DNA of 64,000 bases, taken from the NCBI RefSeq assembly GCF_964275005.1, contig NC_092686.1, positions 43,398,333 through 43,462,332 of the forward strand, read 5' to 3'. The position numbers and the translations under genes were made by a program. A model generated the notes under the pieces. It made no database searches and had not been told where the DNA came from. It worked only from the letters and a program-made list of their open reading frames with translations. This document shows, piece by piece, positions 55,498 to 64,000 of this stretch. Every line of letters begins with the position of its first letter. Position 1 is the first letter of the stretch. This DNA is from Diadema setosum. Taxonomy: Eukaryota > Echinodermata > Echinoidea > Diadematoida > Diadematidae.

Positions 55498-55580
55498 CTC
55501 TTGCTATCTGCAGTTTGCTATGGCATCAATACTGGAATAGGCAAGTTTGCAAGGGTAAAGATCGCCCCAGAGCAACTGAA
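32724..55580 (+). CDS. HAL: Histidine ammonia-lyase, 5' half (partial gene)
   Basis: HAL converts L-histidine to urocanate and ammonia, the first step of histidine catabolism. Exons seen: 32724-32952, 36068-36142, 49214-49286 and 55514-55580, all with AG/GT borders. Exon 1 encodes RGEW..PC..NTVDWLGKES, the family's N-terminal region (human RGEWLAVPC..LTVGWLGREA). The second encodes IYLDGCSLKPEELVRLGRG, matching human YIELDGDRLTTEDLVNLGKG. The third encodes LTPTAWKNVAKARDMV. The fourth encodes CYGINTGIGKFARV, the conserved YGxxTGxGKFA motif whose Tyr is catalytic in bacterial HAL. Phases agree from the second seen exon onward. Exon 1 leaves one base while the next starts in phase 0, and about 25 residues present in human are absent, so one linking exon is unseen. 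The MIO Ala-Ser-Gly loop and the C-terminal half are not found before 64000. Confidence 0.93.
33355..33440. repeat. (GATA)n microsatellite
   Basis: AGATAGATAGAT units interrupted once, in the first HAL intron. Confidence 0.95.
33589..34154. mobile_element. TTAAAGGG MITE, copy 2 (full length)
   Basis: A large palindrome, with TTAAAGGGAAGGTAAACCCA at the left and the complement near the right end. The arms (33589-33770 and about 33975-34154) are inverted copies containing 'caacaccaaaactttaaaaattcat'-type sequence, and TTAA lies at both ends. Sibling of 30501-30903. Apparent ORFs are non-coding. Confidence 0.85.
35046..35298. mobile_element. Large perfect-like palindrome made of GAGTGA motifs
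   Basis: Two arms of about 120 bp are inverted copies with an axis near 35172 ('tcgaagattttgga'). Within the arms the words GAGTGAAA, GGAGTGA and TTCACTC recur, so the hairpin contains smaller hairpins. Outer ends read TACTCTCTAAAATAAATCGA and near complement. It lies in a HAL intron and is likely a foldback MITE. Confidence 0.85.
36536..37290. repeat. Left arm tandem array of the giant element
   Basis: Short units alternate CACAAAGTTG, CACTAAATTG, CGCAAAATTG and TACAAAGTTG, with a higher-order period of about 39 bp. The 204-residue Lys/Cys-rich ORF across it (SCTKLRKIV repeats) is a repeat artefact. The array is interrupted by a TTAA MITE at 37171-37262, after which 'cttctcacaaaattcc' resumes the array. 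Confidence 0.9.
37171..37262. mobile_element. TTAA mini-MITE, copy 4, inside the left arm
   Basis: TTAACCCGTTGAAGACGAGC at the left and ACTCGTCTTCAACGGGTTAA at the right. Removing it with one TTAA restores 'ttccattaacttctcacaa', which matches other units of the array. That is direct evidence of TTAA-targeted insertion. Confidence 0.85.
37308..37437. repeat. 130-bp long hairpin
   Basis: GGTCCAAATGTGCTTGCTCC at the left is inverted at 37418-37437. The arms are about 57 bp with few mismatches around a loop at 'ctttggtactatc'. It could be a MITE or a pre-miRNA-like foldback; nothing in the sequence decides. Confidence 0.8.
39512..39951 (+). CDS. Unassigned exon-like ORFs in the giant element (left cluster)
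   Basis: A 120-codon ORF (39512-39874) contains an internal Met at 39686 followed by SSKASPLLKKLMESHLDIRP, with ordinary amino-acid composition. About 10 bases downstream, another frame reads RNKITQEAMYMASDIK and ends at a good donor (AAAG|GTAAGC at 39951/39952). I do not recognise the protein. The segments could be exons of an element-encoded gene or of a small gene in the HAL intron. No family motif is visible. Confidence 0.3.
41599..41802 (-). mobile_element. Fragment of the AGGTGATCCGA element, inverted copy
   Basis: Reverse complement of the element at 50911-54068. Reading minus from 41802 it runs AGGTGATCCGAGTATCCTCT, then 'cgaatcacc', a (CTTT/TTC)n tract and 'agttgtgcagaggttagctc', and stops matching after 'aagacgacag'. 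Unlike the 50.9 kb copy it has no insertion at 'tcctct|cg', so it provides the empty-site sequence. The long Lys/Glu ORF over the GAA tract is an artefact. Confidence 0.8.
42801..43815. mobile_element. 1 kb foldback element with (GGGCTATCGAAA)n arms
   Basis: TATGACGCAC (42812) and its complement GTGCGTCATA (43807) mark the ends. AAATGAC lies just outside each (42801 and 43809), a likely target duplication of about 8 bp. Inside, TGCGTTTATCAACT and its complement open arms built from a 12-bp unit GGGCTATCGAAA, in one orientation near 42950-43140 and the other near 43550-43750. The Lys-Gly-Tyr-rich ORF (KGYGKGYRK) is a repeat artefact. It has the same architecture as 86-2003 and 36528-48950 with unrelated sequence, and is nested within the latter. 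Confidence 0.75.
43967..44060. repeat. Dispersed repeat motif (ACTAGCGGGTACCCGTGCTTCGC)
   Basis: 'TAGCGGGTACCCGTGCTTCG' is a widely recurring word in invertebrate interspersed repeats. Borders and family are not resolvable here. Confidence 0.4.
44299..44403 (+). CDS. Unassigned coding exon inside the giant element
   Basis: Bordered by 'gcattccag' and AAG|GTGAGT. One open frame encodes YLAGVPGGKHLIEDHGKNVT followed by VHNESLVKLVP, with a natural composition. The other two frames have stops. It is a good exon candidate. No family is recognised, and the partner exons are not established. Confidence 0.45.
44510..45744 (+). CDS. Cluster of unassigned exon-like ORFs in the giant element
   Basis: Three segments look protein-like. 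At 44579-44713, GLHYGTEHLINSSTENEQKL runs to KYADALMR and a stop. At about 45161-45300, after 'cttgtag', AEILCIGSIAFANESESEFP runs on to LLSPGFTFGKLFINN. At about 45489-45625, after 'gtgacag', SKIHQELVRELKSDGKCQKI runs on to AAQMLRF. A later one at about 47548-47630 reads FCQNWFMSLRDNADELFNTV. Phases do not chain simply (44403 to 44579 would hit a stop). They may be exons of a cargo gene, a decayed gene or chance ORFs. Confidence 0.3.
45745..46095. repeat. Probable dispersed repeat
   Basis: Begins GGTCATTCCATGCCAATTCA and ends in 'tatgacctttgacctttcc'. The style matches invertebrate interspersed repeats. It is non-coding and the borders are approximate. Confidence 0.4.
47258..47296. repeat. 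Inverted poly-G / poly-C pair
   Basis: About 13 G, then 'tcaatttga', then about 13 C: a short GC clamp hairpin inside the giant element. Confidence 0.9.
48250..48942. repeat. Right arm tandem array of the giant element
   Basis: Units of about 29 bp (TTGCGCAAAATTGCCGGAAA plus TGGCGCAAGG) occur as five nearly identical copies at about 48610-48760, with more diverged units outward. Long ORFs in several frames on both strands are repeat artefacts. It ends in the inverted terminal sequence at 48885-48942. Confidence 0.9.
49389..49520. repeat. (GATA)n microsatellite
   Basis: ATAG units over about 110 bp with two interruptions, about 100 bp downstream of the HAL exon ending at 49286. Confidence 0.95.
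50911..54068. mobile_element. DNA transposon with GGTGATCCGA ends, interrupted by an L1 fragment
   Basis: GGTGATCCGA at 50911 and TCGGATCACC at 54059-54068 are perfect inverted ends, with TTA flanking both. Without the inserted L1 piece the element is about 1.8 kb. The interior is non-coding. It includes alternating purine-pyrimidine tracts (ACGCGCGCGTACGCGCGCG near 52638 and ACGCGTACGCGCGCGC near 52755) and two related ~300-bp blocks with 'cgagcacta.ct.acttatgcttcg' (near 53390 and 53955). A truncated copy lies at 41599-41802. It sits in a HAL intron. Confidence 0.7.
50930..52308 (+). pseudogene. L1/Tx1-like non-LTR retrotransposon reverse transcriptase, internal fragment
   Basis: The open frame carries reverse transcriptase blocks in order: NGRMSSSQRNGVITLIPKKD, YLKNYRPISL, DYKILAKTLANRL, DQSGFLKGRHIGNNIRLI, LLLDIQKAFDSVSHNFL, GCPISPYLFLLV and the catalytic box LLADDST (usual form YADD or FADD), then a thumb/connector with WRARNLSLVGKI. 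Both ends are missing: there is no ORF1, endonuclease, RNase H or 3' tail. The reading frame runs in from and out into the host element, giving a chimeric 493-codon ORF (50912-52393). CTCT borders it on both sides and the 41.6 kb copy shows the unoccupied site. RT motifs are intact but the fragment cannot be autonomous. Confidence 0.88.
54301..54887. other. Non-coding HAL intron segment with microsatellites
   Basis: (GT)n at 54312-54333, four GAAT units near 54457-54475, and a TTA/ATT tract at 54834-54887. No gene signal. Confidence 0.7.
55409..55498. repeat. Polypyrimidine (CT)n/(C)n tract next to the HAL exon 55514 acceptor
   Basis: About 90 bp of almost pure pyrimidine ends 15 bp before the exon at 55514. 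It acts as, or extends, the acceptor's polypyrimidine tract. Length variation here could affect splicing; that is inference. Confidence 0.85.
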
Positions 55581-58500
55581 GTAAGTCTGTGGGGAAAATG
55601 CATATTTAAAAATAAAAGAAAGAAAGAAAGGCGCACAAACAAACGCAAAAGTGAACTTCAAGTTCAGTTTGTACTAAATACGGTAATATATGTACATTAT
55701 AAGTTTAGATCTTCCATACATCCTGTTAACTAGCTAGTATAACTTATATCATGAAAATTTCTTTCAAAGTATGAACAAAATGCGTTGGGACAAGTTAAGG
55801 ATTTGAACAGAAATTGCTACAGTCTATATACTTACGGGAACACCCCCCCGTTAGTGCACCAAAACTTATTTGATGACCAGACTTGTTTTCAAATGTATTA
55901 CTGAGTTTTATCCAAATCAATTTAACATTACATTTAGCATTTAAACATCGGAGGGCGAGGGTACCATGCCATGGCTACAGTTCGTTATTCCTAACAAGGG
56001 TGGTAATTCCGAAAATGAAATGTGCTTTGAAATTTCGAAAGTTAGTTCAGCCGAAAATGGCTGAAGGTTCGTTATTCCGGAAAAGAAAGAAAGAAAAAAA
56101 GGTCCGTTAGTAGTATATGAGGGTCATTTGACCGCCATTTGGAGGGAAATTTTTGAGGATCACTCGCGGAAAACAATAGATAATCCCCTAGAGAACAATA
56201 GCGATCCTCAAAAAAGAACAATAGGAGTGAGGATCTCAAGAACAATAGGAGTGAGGATCCTCTGCGGACTGAGGATCTCAAGAACAATAGGAGTGAGGAT
56301 CCTCCGCGGACTGAGAGTGCGCTGAACTGAGACGGTCGGTGACCGTACACTGATGGACTTGAGACAGTTCTCTCTCTCTCTCACTTTTTTTTTTATTTCT
56401 TTTTTATTTGAGCGCATGGGTTATGGTATTGTCACCAGAAATAAGAAGAGTAGGGTTACATCATCATGTACACTGGTATAGTGCTGCGATGTTGTTTCAC
56501 AGCTATGTTGGCCAGGATTGATGAGTGAAATCTATACTGTATGAATAATGAATGATGGTACTGCAATAATGCTTCTGGTTAGGAGTGTTGACTGAATGTC
56601 GTGTTGCGTTGTGAAATAGTCATTTCCGATATGTCATGTTGTCGTTTGTTTGTTTGTTTGTTTTTTTTTTATTCATCTTTGGCAGCAAGGGATATTCCAT
56701 TTTGGACATAACGGTTAAAAGAAGTTGCATCTCATGCACGTTAAAGTATGATTTTTTTTCTTTTGTTTGTATAGCAACTCCCCTATAGCGATTACCATTT
56801 GGCATGATGAAATGGTTTGTACTCCGAAACAGCTAGCTGGCATTGCCATTGTTAGCAAACACTCCCGCAGATACACACCGATGAATGATATTCAATGAAA
56901 GCATTCATCGCGGGCTAACGACATAGATGTAGTTGAGAAAGAAACTACGATGAGGTTCCTGATGTCGCAAGATGTGTGTCTCTTATACCACCTAAATCAT
57001 CGTCTTCTTAAGGTGCGACAGTCTTATCCGCGAAAGACCATCGATGATGGTTATAGTGTTTCTTGCTGAAAAGTTATTCCATATTTCTATACGTCGTTTT
57101 GTCACAATACTAGAATTGTAATTCCAGTCTGTTGGGGTGTAGGTTTACACACCCAGCATCTCACTCGCATTTATGTATACCACTCCGAGGATATATACAC
57201 ACATATTATGTGATTTTATATGTATTGTGATATATATATATATATACATATATACATTCCGCTAGTGAAAGGGCTTGGACCTTTTTGAGGCTTTCTCCCG
57301 TCATGTTCCGAATCCGTCACAAGGTTGTTGATGTTGCTATAGTTACAGGTTATACGTTAAAAGTTCAGTAGTGACTGATAAACCCGCTTGTTGCCGTTGT
57401 TGTTCAGATATTTGTTGATTGGTTCGCATAACTCTTCTTGAGGAACGATAGAACGAGCTCATCTCTGTTTTATCACTACAATGTGGCTGTTCAGCAGGTG
57501 TTGAATCAGATATTATGAAAATGTCTACATGTTCGACGTAGTGGCCCTTCCAAAAGAGTTTCCAACCAAAGCGGCTAAGAGAACCAACGAAGGAAATGAG
57601 TGTCAGTCAGGTTTGTCATTCTTGTAAAGGTGACAACAAAACAGTTCCATCGCAGTTATCTATAGAAAGTGCTCTACAGACAAAATCGATCGGCAGTACC
57701 GTTTCACCCTCTATTCTTCCATTATTTGATGGGCAGTCAAAGTGTCCGAAATAGAAGGACAGCACGGGCGTGAGGTCACAGCAAACCTCTCCTTTCAGTG
57801 CCTTTTGTGAATGAGACACGTTGAGACGTGTTCTCGAGGTGTCTAAATAGGGTGTATACAAACAGGTCGCCAGGATCGCAGACGTCTGAGCAGGTAAGCC
57901 ATATAGACCAGCATCTCATTTCATTACGAATATGGGATAATCAAAAATTATCCGCAGCTATCCCGCAAATAGTAGTCATGTTATGGTGGCAGAACTAACG
58001 AGATCCTCGCAAACGGTGCTTTCATCCAATGTCCATTATTTTTAGAGTAAAATGCGGGGAACCTACGATCGGTGTATGCATGGACAGTCACGTGACATGC
58101 TTTAAGTTTGTGACTACGAGTTAAAGTGAACGCTGTTAACAGACTGTGCCACTCGATTATACATTCATATTATTGCGTTGATATGTTTTATCTGCAATGA
58201 TCAATGTTTCGTGCATTATAGGAATGTTCCGTTTAAGCAGCGATTGACAGCTGCGAGGCCGCATAAACAAAATAGAACTCATAACGATGATTGTAACGCA
58301 AGCGACGATATTTATAACGAATCTGCTGATAATGCCGGATATGGAGACTGTGCGCCGTTCATTTTTGCAGTACTATACACTGTGTTGTTAAATTGTCAAC
58401 AACATTATACAGCGATAAACGAGTTATTTCACCCGTGATACAAAATTAAATGTCGGGATAGAGGGACCATGTTATTTACTGTGTATACGCATGACTGGGC

Positions 58501-59128
58501 AATGATTGTACATCACACGCAGATGACAATGTCAATGGTCTGTACCGACGAGTACAGTATAAGGTAATTATAGCCTTGCAACGGAAGAGGGTCAAAGAAA
58601 TACACTCGTTAGTATCATTATATGTCAGTATACGACAACCAATAGTGAAATGAAAACGTGAAGTTTCGTACATAGTTGAAATGTTATTGTGTCATTGCTT
58701 GTTTTCAGAGATTACGGAATTAATGTACCAAATCGGCCAGTGTCAGCGATAGAAATAACGCCCACGGAAAATGATTGGATGTTGTGTTCAGTTGTTTAAG
58801 CATGTTGTATTAGCTGGAAATACGTCTCAATAATGATGAATGGGAAAATGGTCTTTAAAGGCGTCGGGCTGATGATGTTTAATGCGCAGCTTGTGCAAAA
58901 CACGAGATACATGAACAGTAAAGGTATAAGGATAATCAATTCTTGTAGGCAAAGTTAAACAAAGAACACATACCATTTTATCTTTTCACACACCAGACAC
59001 ACTTGAATGAGATTAACCGCAACGAAAATACTGAATGAGGCATGTCGCAGATCGCAAAATACATTCGCACTGAACTCCAATTCAAGAACGCTGTCGCCAA
59101 AACTAAGACATGTACGTGTATTGTACCG

Positions 59129-59224
<96 letters not shown>

Positions 59225-59600
59225 CTTCTTTTCTTTTTCCTCTTCGATATTATGGCATGGTGGCATAAAAGAAATATCAACTGTGTTGGTATTTCTATAT
59301 GCACGATATGTCATTTCTTAACAATGACGGCTCTAATTGCATGTATTTACTGCTAACTACGCAGCTAAGTACAGAATAACGTTTATAGCACAGTACGTAT
59401 TTGTATGAACACGTTGGCCCTACTTCGAGAACTCACCCACTCAATCAATAATTTATTCTGAGCGAAGAGAGTGTGTATAACCCCCCCCCCCCTTGAGGGA
59501 ATTGAATGAAAGTTCTCCAGACAGTAATATGCAAATAGCGTGTGAAAGGGGTGTATTGACGTATACTAGGGTATCGGCAAACTCACTGAACCATAAGGGG
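55581..59600. other. HAL intron / non-coding stretch
   Basis: No further HAL exon was found. A minus-strand ORF at 57861-57616 (81 aa, with VCCDLTPVLSFYFGHFDC) has a normal composition but no recognised family. Microsatellites: (TA)n near 57229-57247 and (GT)n then (TA)n at 59131-59218. A C tract lies at 59480-59490. Confidence 0.4.
56213..56315. repeat. Short tandem repeat (AACAATAGGAGTGAGGATC)
   Basis: Three copies of AGAACAATAGGAGTGAGGAT, two followed by 'cctc.gcggactgag'; the larger unit is about 50 bp. Confidence 0.85.
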
Positions 59601-59611
59601 TATTTGTTGTT

Positions 59612-61170
59612 GCTATATAAACAGATAAAAGCTCCTATATATTACGCAACGCAGACACCTGCATCATCACTCGAGCTCTACATCTTCGTGTTCACTCTGG
59701 AAGACAGAAGGTTGACCATCTGATATACATCATCTGTAGACAGCTCCAACTAGACACCGTGAGAAGTATCAAGCAATTTTACATGTTCTTCGTTGCATTT
59801 CATCGTTTAACAAGTGAGACGGAAACGTGTGGTGCGTATTGAAATATTAAACCAGGCCAACAGTTCCTATTAATAAAGCTTAGCATGTGTGCAAAGGCGT
59901 ATGTATGTTGTGATGGAGGCAGGGAGTATATCGGTAGATTCAAGGTGTTATTTTGTAAAAAATATCTCTGTGTTCAGTGTTGCGTATACGTGTACCTTGT
60001 TTAGCATGAACAGAATGGTCGCAAAGACATTCATAATCATATTTGTTTTCGTCATCTTAGCATAATTATCACGAAGAATATCTTTGATAAGTAGAATTTC
60101 GACAAAAATAATGATAGTTGACTGGTTTCTGTTCGTTTGTCTTATCTAATATGTCATAGACCTGGTGGGAGAAGAGAGTTGTGTATACCTAGGAGTGGCT
60201 CGTAACATCATCACACTTGCATCCATCAAGCTATTCTTGAGTCCAACATCGAGAGATTAGTTCGGTAAGTCATATAAAAATCAAGAATTATATTGATCAG
60301 TGTGTTTTAACGTCACATGAATAGGCCCTGCTTTCAGTTATGGGTCAGGTGGTTATACCCATTACGCTCGATATGTAGGTATAATTGGTAGATGAGTATA
60401 ATAAAAAAAAAAAGAAATGAGCAATAACACAAATAATATGATCACTGCTGATTTCGTCAACATGTTTGAGGGTTATTTTAACACAACTTTGGTCCACGAG
60501 TCATGCATAGTTCACGACTTTCATTTCGAAATCTATGTGGAGTTAGCTCGTATACTCAGTGCTAACCACATTTCTTTTTCTTTTCTCGGTAGGTTATGTA
60601 GGCTTAACACTCGTTTGAAAAAATGACAAAATGCACATAATATTTTGTGAAATTCATGTCGTACCAAAGAATGCATACTTAGATGACCAGAATGGTCGTT
60701 GTATCAACAGTTGGAGCACCATATTTCATTTCATCGTTTTGCATTGAATGCATGAAACATGTTCTTCAATTAATATTGGGAACTATACCCAGGCTTGCTA
60801 TGAGGTGGATTGTGCTGGCAAGCACTCCATTTTTAAAGATCAGTTGAATCCATTGCATCACCTATGCTGATGTCAGTAAATTATGATCGTCGCTGGGGCG
60901 ACAAGACCTCGTATCTGAAATTTTGGTGAAAATGACTTTTTTGTTGTTGTTGAATTAATGGTCAAATAATGGGTTAAGTGATGTCCTGTTCAAATCCCTA
61001 CGGTCTCTTCCAAAAATAAAGCCACCACAGCATGTCAAAGGAAAGGCTTTTCCATTCGCTATAGTGCTTTGGCCGCCATGTTTGTTTGTTTGGTTGTTTT
61101 TTTTTTGGCTCTCCTGAACATTTGACATTTTGTAGATACGAGGTGTTGTTGCCCCAGCGACGATATATAG

Positions 61171-61211
<41 letters not shown>

Positions 61212-61647
61212 CATATATTATACAAACTAGTTAATCGTGTAAAAGAGAGATCAGATGCTCACATTTTGCACTACAGGATTTAAAGGTTGTGATCATGACA
61301 CTTAAATCGATGGTTGAATATGTCAGAAAACGGAATGATCTGTGTTTGTACAGACGAATTAGACTGTGGCATCTCTGTTGAGAATAGTATGTCTTTATTT
61401 TTGATACTTCGACAATATAACCATCCTAATCACTGTTGTTTGTTAAATCAAAATCTTTGGCTTCACGCACTTGAAAATGAGTCCTATCATTTGAAACAGT
61501 TATTGTTTATATTAGTTATCGTTGTGTGTATATAGTGTAAACGAATTACGAACTCTGTTACATAATCTTCCAACAGATCCAAGCATACTGGAAATCCGAA
61601 CATCTTTTGTGCCTCATTAACCAAGGAAAGCATCGGTGCCACAACAC
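59612..61647 (+). promoter_or_regulatory. Upstream TATA promoter and possible non-coding exons
   Basis: A TATA box (CTATATAAAC at 59613-59622) precedes a plausible start near 59645. Exon-like segments with good splice signals follow: 60160-60264 ('gtcatag' to TTCG|GTAAGT) and 61577-61647 ('caacag' to ACAC|GTAAGT). Neither is long or open. They may be 5' UTR exons of the zinc-finger gene at 62960; linkage to it is inference. Confidence 0.35.
60886..61164. mobile_element. 270-bp MITE, copy 2 (opposite orientation to 15475)
   Basis: ATCGTCGCTGGGGCGACAAG at the left, with the complement GCCCCAGCGACGAT at the right. Interior words are the reverse complement of 15475-15748 ('gcatgtcaaaggaaaggc', 'gtgctttggcc'). 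It is followed by (TA)n. Confidence 0.8.
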
Positions 61648-62319
61648 GTAAGTATATCAGTACATATGAAACATGTATACATAATATGTGAAATAGGGTA
61701 GAAAGAGTTGCACGAGACTATGTTAACTGTGAAATATGAACAATGGTAACAAACGGTGACATTTTGCTTACAAGTGCTAATCGAATACTGGTCTTGATAC
61801 AGGGTGTATTGTTCGGTGACGAGCTATGGCTTCCTGTATCTATCTGCGTGTATAATCATGTTTCTTTACGTCATTATGAAATGCATTGACTTGTAATCTT
61901 TCTCTAAAGTATTTATACAATATTATTACATCGCAACATTAAAGGGAAATCCGTATTACAACCCACATCTTTTTACATTGTACGCAAATATAAAACCCAG
62001 GTTAACGTACCTTCTTTGCCTTGAACGCGTGTGGGCTTAGGTGATACATGCAATATTGTATCCCGCAGTAGGACGTTCGGATCCTGCACAGTCATCCCAG
62101 GACATTAATGCACATTGTTGTTGTTGTTTTCTCATTGACCCAAACATAAAATTACAACTATGGTGTGTAATTTGCCTTTTTTTTCTTTTTTAATCCACCT
62201 TTGCATATTCACCTCTCGACATCTCAAATATATTTCGATTCTTTCCCTTTAAATCGGTGTTTGTTCGCTTTATTTTTTTTTTATGTTGTTAATGACGCTC
62301 TCAAAATTTAGTATAGCTT

Positions 62320-62345
62320 GAAATGAAATGATATATATATATATT

Positions 62346-62381
<36 letters not shown>

Positions 62382-62405
62382 TATACATATATATATATAT
62401 ATGCA
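62320..62405. repeat. (TA)n microsatellite
   Basis: Interrupted TA units about 250 bp upstream of the zinc-finger gene promoter. Confidence 0.95.
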
Positions 62406-62654
62406 TGAGGTACGCGGTGTGCTGTCCACAAAATAATTTGTTTAAATCATATTTAAAGCAACATTGGAAGCGAATTACTTTATTATTCATAAGCCGTGAT
62501 GTAATGCGTATTAGCATCCTGATATCATACAACCTAATATGGTATGTGACTTGAAGCGTGACATTAACTCCATCCACTCTCAAAAAGGGGCGTGGCCTAC
62601 TTTATTTCAATTGATTTGATTGGCTGCTACAAATGAAATGAATCATCTGAGGAT

Positions 62655-62811
62655 CTATAAGAAGGTGACTCAGTAGGGTTTCATCTCAGTTTGTCATTTG
62701 GCAGCTATACTATTCGCATCGTGGAAGATTTGTCTTATCTCAAAACGACGTGGTTCTGCTCTAAAGACACACTGTGAAAACAGATTCGTGTCCTTTCGTA
62801 CGTGATACACT
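62655..62811 (+). promoter_or_regulatory. Core promoter and 5' UTR exon of the zinc-finger gene
   Basis: TATA-like CTATAAGAAG at 62655-62664 and an AP-1-like TGACTCAG at 62667 precede a likely start near 62685 (TCATCTCAGTTTG). The leader exon ends at CACT|GTAAGT (62811/62812). A 96-bp intron ends at 'ctttacag' (62907), and the leader continues to the ATG at 62960. Confidence 0.5.
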
Positions 62812-62959
62812 GTAAGTTGGCTCATGACGTATGATGTACCAGCATATTCATGCTGTGGTTTAATGTTTCTTTGAAGTAAAATACGCTTTCCACTCTTATC
62901 TTTACAGATTACACGGGAGAGAAGTTCTTGTACGTCTATTAGCCAACACTCCTATCATC

Positions 62960-64000
62960 ATGCCTGCCATCACGGAAACCATCAACTGTCACACATGCGG
63001 AGCAGTCTTCCAGCACTGGACAAATCTGTATCGCCACAAGAGGATCTACCATCCAAGTGATAAACATACTCATCACATGTGTGATATTTGTGGAAAGGTA
63101 TTCAGTCGACGCGATAACCTGTTGAGGCATACGAAATTTCATACCTCCGATGTGGAGAAAGCAGGATGCCGGAAGTGTGAAGTCCAACTGTCTCAAGAAA
63201 ATGATGTACGGCGTCACGGACATCCTAATCATCGACCTCAAATGTACGCTTGCGAAATTTGCGAAAAAGAATTTACTCGGAAAGACAATTTGGCTCGACA
63301 CCAAAAAATTCACGATGCTGACAGCGGCAAGACCGACGACTGCAGGGCGACACCACCCCAAACAGACACCGACGATAACACATTACCGACTGAAGCGGAT
63401 ATCCTTGCAAAGCATCGGAAACTGATACAAACTTATTCACGGACATCCAACAAGGTGCGACATCTTTTTAATTTTGAACTGGCAAACTTTGATGACGAGG
63501 AGATGAAACAGTTGGCGAGACAAGTGTTTGACAAACAAAGGACGGCATTCAAGGTGAACGTGGCATTTGGGTTCATCTTACGAAATAACGAGACGGGGGA
63601 GTTAAGATATCACTACGCCTCTACCAACAATCGATTATTCCCTGCTCCCCATCAGATCACGGACCAAACATCTTTCGATTCTTTTTTGAATGACCTCGAG
63701 AAAGCGGACTACCTCGAATACGCGAGACAACAGAGACCAAATTCAAAATGGACCGTCCAGCGCATCACCAACCTGTCATTTTACATTTACCCATTGCGAG
63801 ATTTCCCTATCGGATGCCAAAGAGGTTCTCTACCTGATTACATTATTCGGAACAGATCTATCCTTGACCACTCTCTGATGAACCTTGATGAGAATACCAA
63901 CCTGTGCTTCTTCCGTTGCCTGGCCGCCCACTTACAACGGCGTAGCCAGGATTTGATCTTAGGGGGGGCGGTTAGTCTGCGAGGGAGCGAAGCGACCGAG
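62960..64000 (+). CDS. C2H2 zinc-finger protein of a mobile-element-associated family, N-terminal part
   Basis: The frame is open from ATG 62960 to the window edge (347 codons, no stop). Residues 8-30 form a C2H2 finger (CHTCGAVF...HKRIYH), and residues 43-63 a second (CDICGKVF...HTKFH). A degenerate CRKCEVQL unit follows, then a fourth finger (CEICEKEF...HQKIH) near 97-117. A conserved region follows (AFKVNVAFGFILRNNETGEL, LEYARQQRPNSKW, DFPIGC, LPDYIIRNRSI, NLCFFRCLAAH). I recall this arrangement from large invertebrate proteins that continue into a B-family DNA polymerase or nuclease region in virus-like or Polinton-like elements; that link is from memory. The downstream domains are not visible. 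After NLCFFRCLAAH the sequence changes to a repeat-like tail (63939 on), so the gene may be interrupted. A spliced leader precedes the start codon. Confidence 0.7.
   Translation, partial: MPAITETINCHTCGAVFQHWTNLYRHKRIYHPSDKHTHHMCDICGKVFSRRDNLLRHTKFHTSDVEKAGCRKCEVQLSQENDVRRHGHPNHRPQMYACEICEKEFTRKDNLARHQKIHDADSGKTDDCRATPPQTDTDDNTLPTEADILAKHRKLIQTYSRTSNKVRHLFNFELANFDDEEMKQLARQVFDKQRTAFKVNVAFGFILRNNETGELRYHYASTNNRLFPAPHQITDQTSFDSFLNDLEKADYLEYARQQRPNSKWTVQRITNLSFYIYPLRDFPIGCQRGSLPDYIIRNRSILDHSLMNLDENTNLCFFRCLAAHLQRRSQDLILGGAVSLRGSEATE
63939..64000. mobile_element. Start of an interspersed repeat breaking the zinc-finger ORF
   Basis: GGCGTAGCCAGGATTTGATC followed by 'ttagggggggcgg' and 'gagggagcgaagcgaccgag' is a repeat-type sequence with the self-similar GAGCGAAGCGA word. 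It is unlike the preceding coding sequence and continues past the window. Confidence 0.6.

Noticed and set aside
57616..57861. 81-aa minus-strand ORF with normal composition
   Set aside because: No family, splice or promoter evidence; kept only as a note in the HAL intron entry.

Overview
This is eukaryotic, intron-rich, AT-rich, repeat-laden DNA. Two conserved animal genes and several repeat families point to a marine deuterostome, most likely an echinoderm of the sea-urchin type. The supporting repeats are foldback transposons with tandem-repeat arms like the sea-urchin TU elements, and a 'ggaggcata' repeat rich in TGACCTTTGACC. The species is an inference. Most of the short ORFs in the window are noise from microsatellites, tandem arrays or antisense frames.

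Layout. (1) 1-12.9 kb has no recognisable gene. It holds a 1.9 kb foldback element with a 9-bp target duplication (86-2003), a 4.5 kb element with 30-bp inverted ends and a scattered GAGACGTTC motif (3419-7945), and a 1.3 kb inverted-end element (10908-12212). (2) 12919-30060, minus strand, is a nearly complete vezatin (VEZT) gene of 14 coding exons, about 830 aa. Splice phases agree across all junctions except the one around exon 4. Its introns carry many MITEs and a 313-bp exact duplication flanking exon 6. (3) 30.06-32.7 kb is the intergenic gap to a divergently transcribed gene. (4) From 32724, plus strand, lies the 5' part of histidine ammonia-lyase (HAL). Four coding exons are seen; one linking exon is missing, and the 3' half, with the MIO catalytic loop, lies beyond the window. 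(5) The intron between HAL exons at 36142 and 49214 is almost entirely one 12.4 kb inverted-repeat element (36536-48942). Its arms are tandem arrays, it is flanked by a near-perfect 8-bp duplication, and it contains unassigned exon-like ORFs plus a second, 1 kb foldback element. (6) The next HAL intron carries a DNA transposon (50911-54068), itself interrupted by an internal piece of an L1/Tx1-like reverse transcriptase. (7) 59.6-64 kb holds a TATA promoter, possible non-coding exons and the start of a C2H2 zinc-finger protein of a mobile-element-associated family. That reading frame runs into what looks like another repeat in the last 62 bases.

How it fits together. VEZT (adherens-junction scaffold) and HAL (histidine to urocanate) have unrelated functions. 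Both also map to human 12q22-q23, so their tight linkage here may be retained ancestral synteny. The most novel material is the set of three foldback elements with tandem-repeat arms, especially the 12.4 kb one that may carry its own genes.
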